Below, in pieces: positions 61,135 to 64,000 of a DNA stretch of 64,000 nucleotides. Positions within the stretch are counted from its first letter, which is position 1, and the number at the start of each line of letters is the position of its first letter. A model generated the notes under the pieces. That model was not told the DNA's origin, ran no database searches, and worked only from the letters and a program-made list of their open reading frames with translations. The stretch covers positions 1-64,000 of the forward strand of contig VZRS01001502.1 of NCBI GenBank assembly GCA_013398055.1, written 5' to 3'. The position numbers and the translations under genes are program-made. Source of the stretch: Ifrita kowaldi. Its lineage: Eukaryota > Chordata > Aves > Passeriformes > Cinclosomatidae.

Positions 61135-64000
61135 GTCTGATTACCTATAGTACTGACTTAAGCTCATTCTGTATTAATACAAAGTAGTGCTTACACAATT
61201 AATTACAGTGTCTAACTTGTAAGGCAACAACTTCAGTTTATGGTTAGTTAGGAAACCTAAACCTAGTGTATTTTTCACTCAGCATGTGTGTGAAACTTTG
61301 TCCTGATTTTTTCTATTTCGTCAGATCACAAACAAACACATCTGTACTATATGAAATGCTAATGAGAAGTACCTCACAGAAACAATGAATAACAGTATTT
61401 TGCTTTCTTTTTTTAACTTTGAAATACAGTATTGTCATGCTAACATAAGACAGAAACCGCAAATATTGGCACTGAAATAGTTCTGGTCAGAAAAAATAAG
61501 CATATAAAGTTCCCATGTTTTCACTGTAAAGTTTTCTAACACATGCCTTGTTTGACAACAATTATTATCTTTATTCTGTCTTTTGAAGAATACAGTATGA
61601 GAAGTTAAGAAAAAGTGACACATTTAAATACATTATCTCTGTAACTTTTAAATAGCTTCAGGCATTTCTTACTGCCTGAAGGAGATACCTAAAACATGAG
61701 GGGTAAATGACATTTTCCTTTGTCAAAGGCTACCTTTGGGATTTTTAAAATTTCAGCCGTCCTAACACTTAATCAAAAATCCATTAAAATAAAAATATTA
61801 ATTCGTATTAACCATGACGAGTGCTGAACCAGGTCCCCAGTAATGTCCCCACAAAACTGAACTGATTTACAAATAAAATAAAGCTTGCAGTGTACTCAGT
61901 CCATGTATTCCTTCTTTGGGGTGGCAGACACCTTGTTAACTTAAGCTAGTCTCATCTGGTTTTGTGGCAGTTTCAGTGAACTTCAGCCCTACTTGCTGTG
62001 TGGAAATGATATGGCAACAAATGCTTCAATCTCATGCTAATACATCAGTGCTTAAAAAGTTATAATTAAGCCTTAAAAACTTTCAAGACTTAGTACATTT
62101 GACACAAAAACAAGCTTAAGTTAAATATCCATGTAAATGGCAAAGTATCAGTGTTTAAACATATGTCAACAATTTCTTAGGAAATGGAACTAATGCTACA
62201 GATGATGATGAATGAAGAATTTCAAAACAGCTCTGTTGCAATAATAAAAAATGACATGTGAGAAAAAAAAGATTGCGTTAAAACAGAAGATACCTGAAAT
62301 TTAAGGTTAAGAAATTAAAAGCAGGAGTTGCACCTCAAGCTCCCAAACTCTTTTCTAAGTTCAAAACCAGAAGCTGATTAGCTAATACTCATATTTTCCG
62401 AGAAAGTGGGAGCTTAACATAGTAGAATTTAATATAGCCATTCTATCTAGGCACAAATGTCCCAAAGCAAACCTCAGCAGGCTGGTCATTTTTAGGAAGC
62501 AGTGTTTTCTTACAGCTCTAAAATATTGAAGTTCCCAATGAGTTCCCTGAGAGATGGACCAGGCCATTTTTGTGGCTTCTAAAGTTCTAGCCCTGCTTAG
62601 TTATTACCACAAGAAAAAAAATAGAAAAGAGGATAAAAGTTACTGTCTCTTGAGGCTGTCTCTTAACAATTTCATAACTCTTAATACTTGATTCCTTGCA
62701 TTGACTTCAACAGCTAAAGGCAACATGTGTTCAACCATGGGCCTTTCCACTTTCATTTTTCTCATTACATGAGATAAATAGCAACAAATGTCAGTGATGA
62801 ACAGCAACAAGGGGAGTGAGCTCTGCATCCAGGCCCAGGGAACCAGGTGCTAATGAGCAAGCACATCTTTCACCTAAAGTGCAGAGCCATGCCTACTCCA
62901 TGGGCTGTCCCTAATGAACAGGGACCAGCACAAACAGTCACGTAGTGAGAGGTAGGTCCTTCCATGATACAACCCAAATGTACAAGAAATGTGTGGGTTA
63001 TCTCTTGGGAAACAAGAACCAGTATACTGAGAAGTGTCCAGTGGGTACACAGGTCAGCAGGCCGCTAGGACGCACTAAGAAGCCAGACAGTTCCAGAGGT
63101 GACACTGTGAGTTAAGTCTGAAATTCTGTCTGAGGTAGCCAACTACTGCAAGGTTTGGCTTGGATAAATTCTAACCTCTACTCATTTCATCCTTCACTAT
63201 GTAGCTGAGTACCAGCTTCCAAATCTTTCAGGCAGCGGTTTTCTTCTTTTGTTTTCTTTTTTACGAGTTAAAATAAGAAAAAAATGTCTATTATAAATTT
63301 TGGTACTGAACTATGAATTTCAGTATAGCTGAGATTCATCCTAAGGAATGAAGTCCCAGTGGAGATGGCCCACCAGTTCTTTGTACAGTCATACCAGCTC
63401 TGTTGTACTCGTATCTGGTCCATTATTTTGGTTTTGATTAAAAGTTGTAAAAAACCTGTTGGGTTTCTATGAAGGGTAATAAGTTTTTCTAACCTTTGAC
63501 TTACTTCTTCTCTCGTGCAAAAATATTTTGTGCGTTAAAAGCTGGCAACAAGTTCTTAGTCATCCCTTGTCAGCAATTGGATTTTAAATGCTTTTTTTAG
63601 CACTTGGAGAACATGGTTAGAGACCAATTTCCTACAAACTTTAAATACAAAAATAATTCCTTGAGGCTAAGCAAATTTAAAGAACGACTTGCCAAAATAT
63701 CCATCAATTCTTTTAAAGTTACTGATAGAATTACTGTGTCAGAAAGTCTCTTGCTTGCAGAAGAGATCAAGTAATTATACCATGGTTATTTTTTTCTGAC
63801 AATGAATCCACATTTATTTCACCTTAAGCTAATTCTGAAATCTTTTTTCTTTTTTTTTTTTTTTTGACAAATAATCTCAGCTATGTTTAGCACAAGAGCT
63901 GAACACCTAAAATAGTTCTATAACACAACATCTTTAAGACTGCAGCCACTGGATAACTTTACAGTATTTCATCGTATGTGAGATTTCAATCATCACAAAA
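61135..64000. other. AT-rich non-coding DNA to the window end
   Basis: No gene seen. A T-rich tract lies at 63843-63866. A GC-richer stretch at about 62815-63130 is unassigned and could be an old repeat. Confidence 0.55.

Noticed and set aside
1..64000. CRISPR arrays, bacterial operons, tRNA genes or a novel multi-gene system
   Set aside because: No regularly spaced repeats, no adjacent long open frames, no cloverleaf-like sequence. The repeats and composition are those of a bird genome desert.

Overview
The window reads as avian nuclear DNA from a gene-poor region (intergenic or deep intronic). The support is the repeats. There are several CR1 LINE fragments of different ages, including one ending in the typical tandem ATTCTGTG 3' terminus. 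There are ERVL-type solo LTRs of kinds I know from neoavian birds, and a class II (ERVK/alpharetrovirus-like) element with a primer binding site matching the avian tRNA-Trp type. The base composition is strongly AT-rich. Most GC-rich patches coincide with a transposable element. I found no protein-coding gene I can support. Almost every open frame is short, low-complexity or inside a repeat. The exact species cannot be read from the sequence.

Layout: 1-14126 is AT-rich single-copy sequence with microsatellites, one 15-bp inverted repeat and a possible minus-strand poly(A) site near 8.4 kb. A minus-strand ERVL solo LTR with a perfect 5-bp target duplication lies at 14132-14709, and a second member of the same family at 25174-25763. 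A (GCA)11 repeat is at 27303. Old CR1 remnants lie near 28.9-29.3 kb and 36.7-36.9 kb, a clearer minus-strand CR1 at 32.15-32.9 kb, and further CR1 pieces at 37.64-37.82 kb and 47.81-47.89 kb. A plus-strand ERVL LTR of a second family fills 43156-44150. A short 5S-rRNA-like relic is at 42.7 kb. The last 6 kb is the most element-rich part. It holds a CR1 ORF2 fragment (58381-59068), a class II provirus whose interior is replaced by a 179-base assembly gap (59790-60529), and just beyond it a minus-strand LTR with its own target duplication (60648-61128).

The sequences that repeats do not explain, and that most merit checking, are: an exon-like GC-rich island at 35371-35535 with splice-like borders; a GC-rich island at 51.7-52.1 kb carrying a decayed zinc-finger-like reading and a strong donor-like site; a perfect 18-bp hairpin at 57782-57823; and the unassembled provirus. 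I see no operon, defence locus, CRISPR array or novel multi-gene system. The genes of this region do not 'work together' because none is visible.
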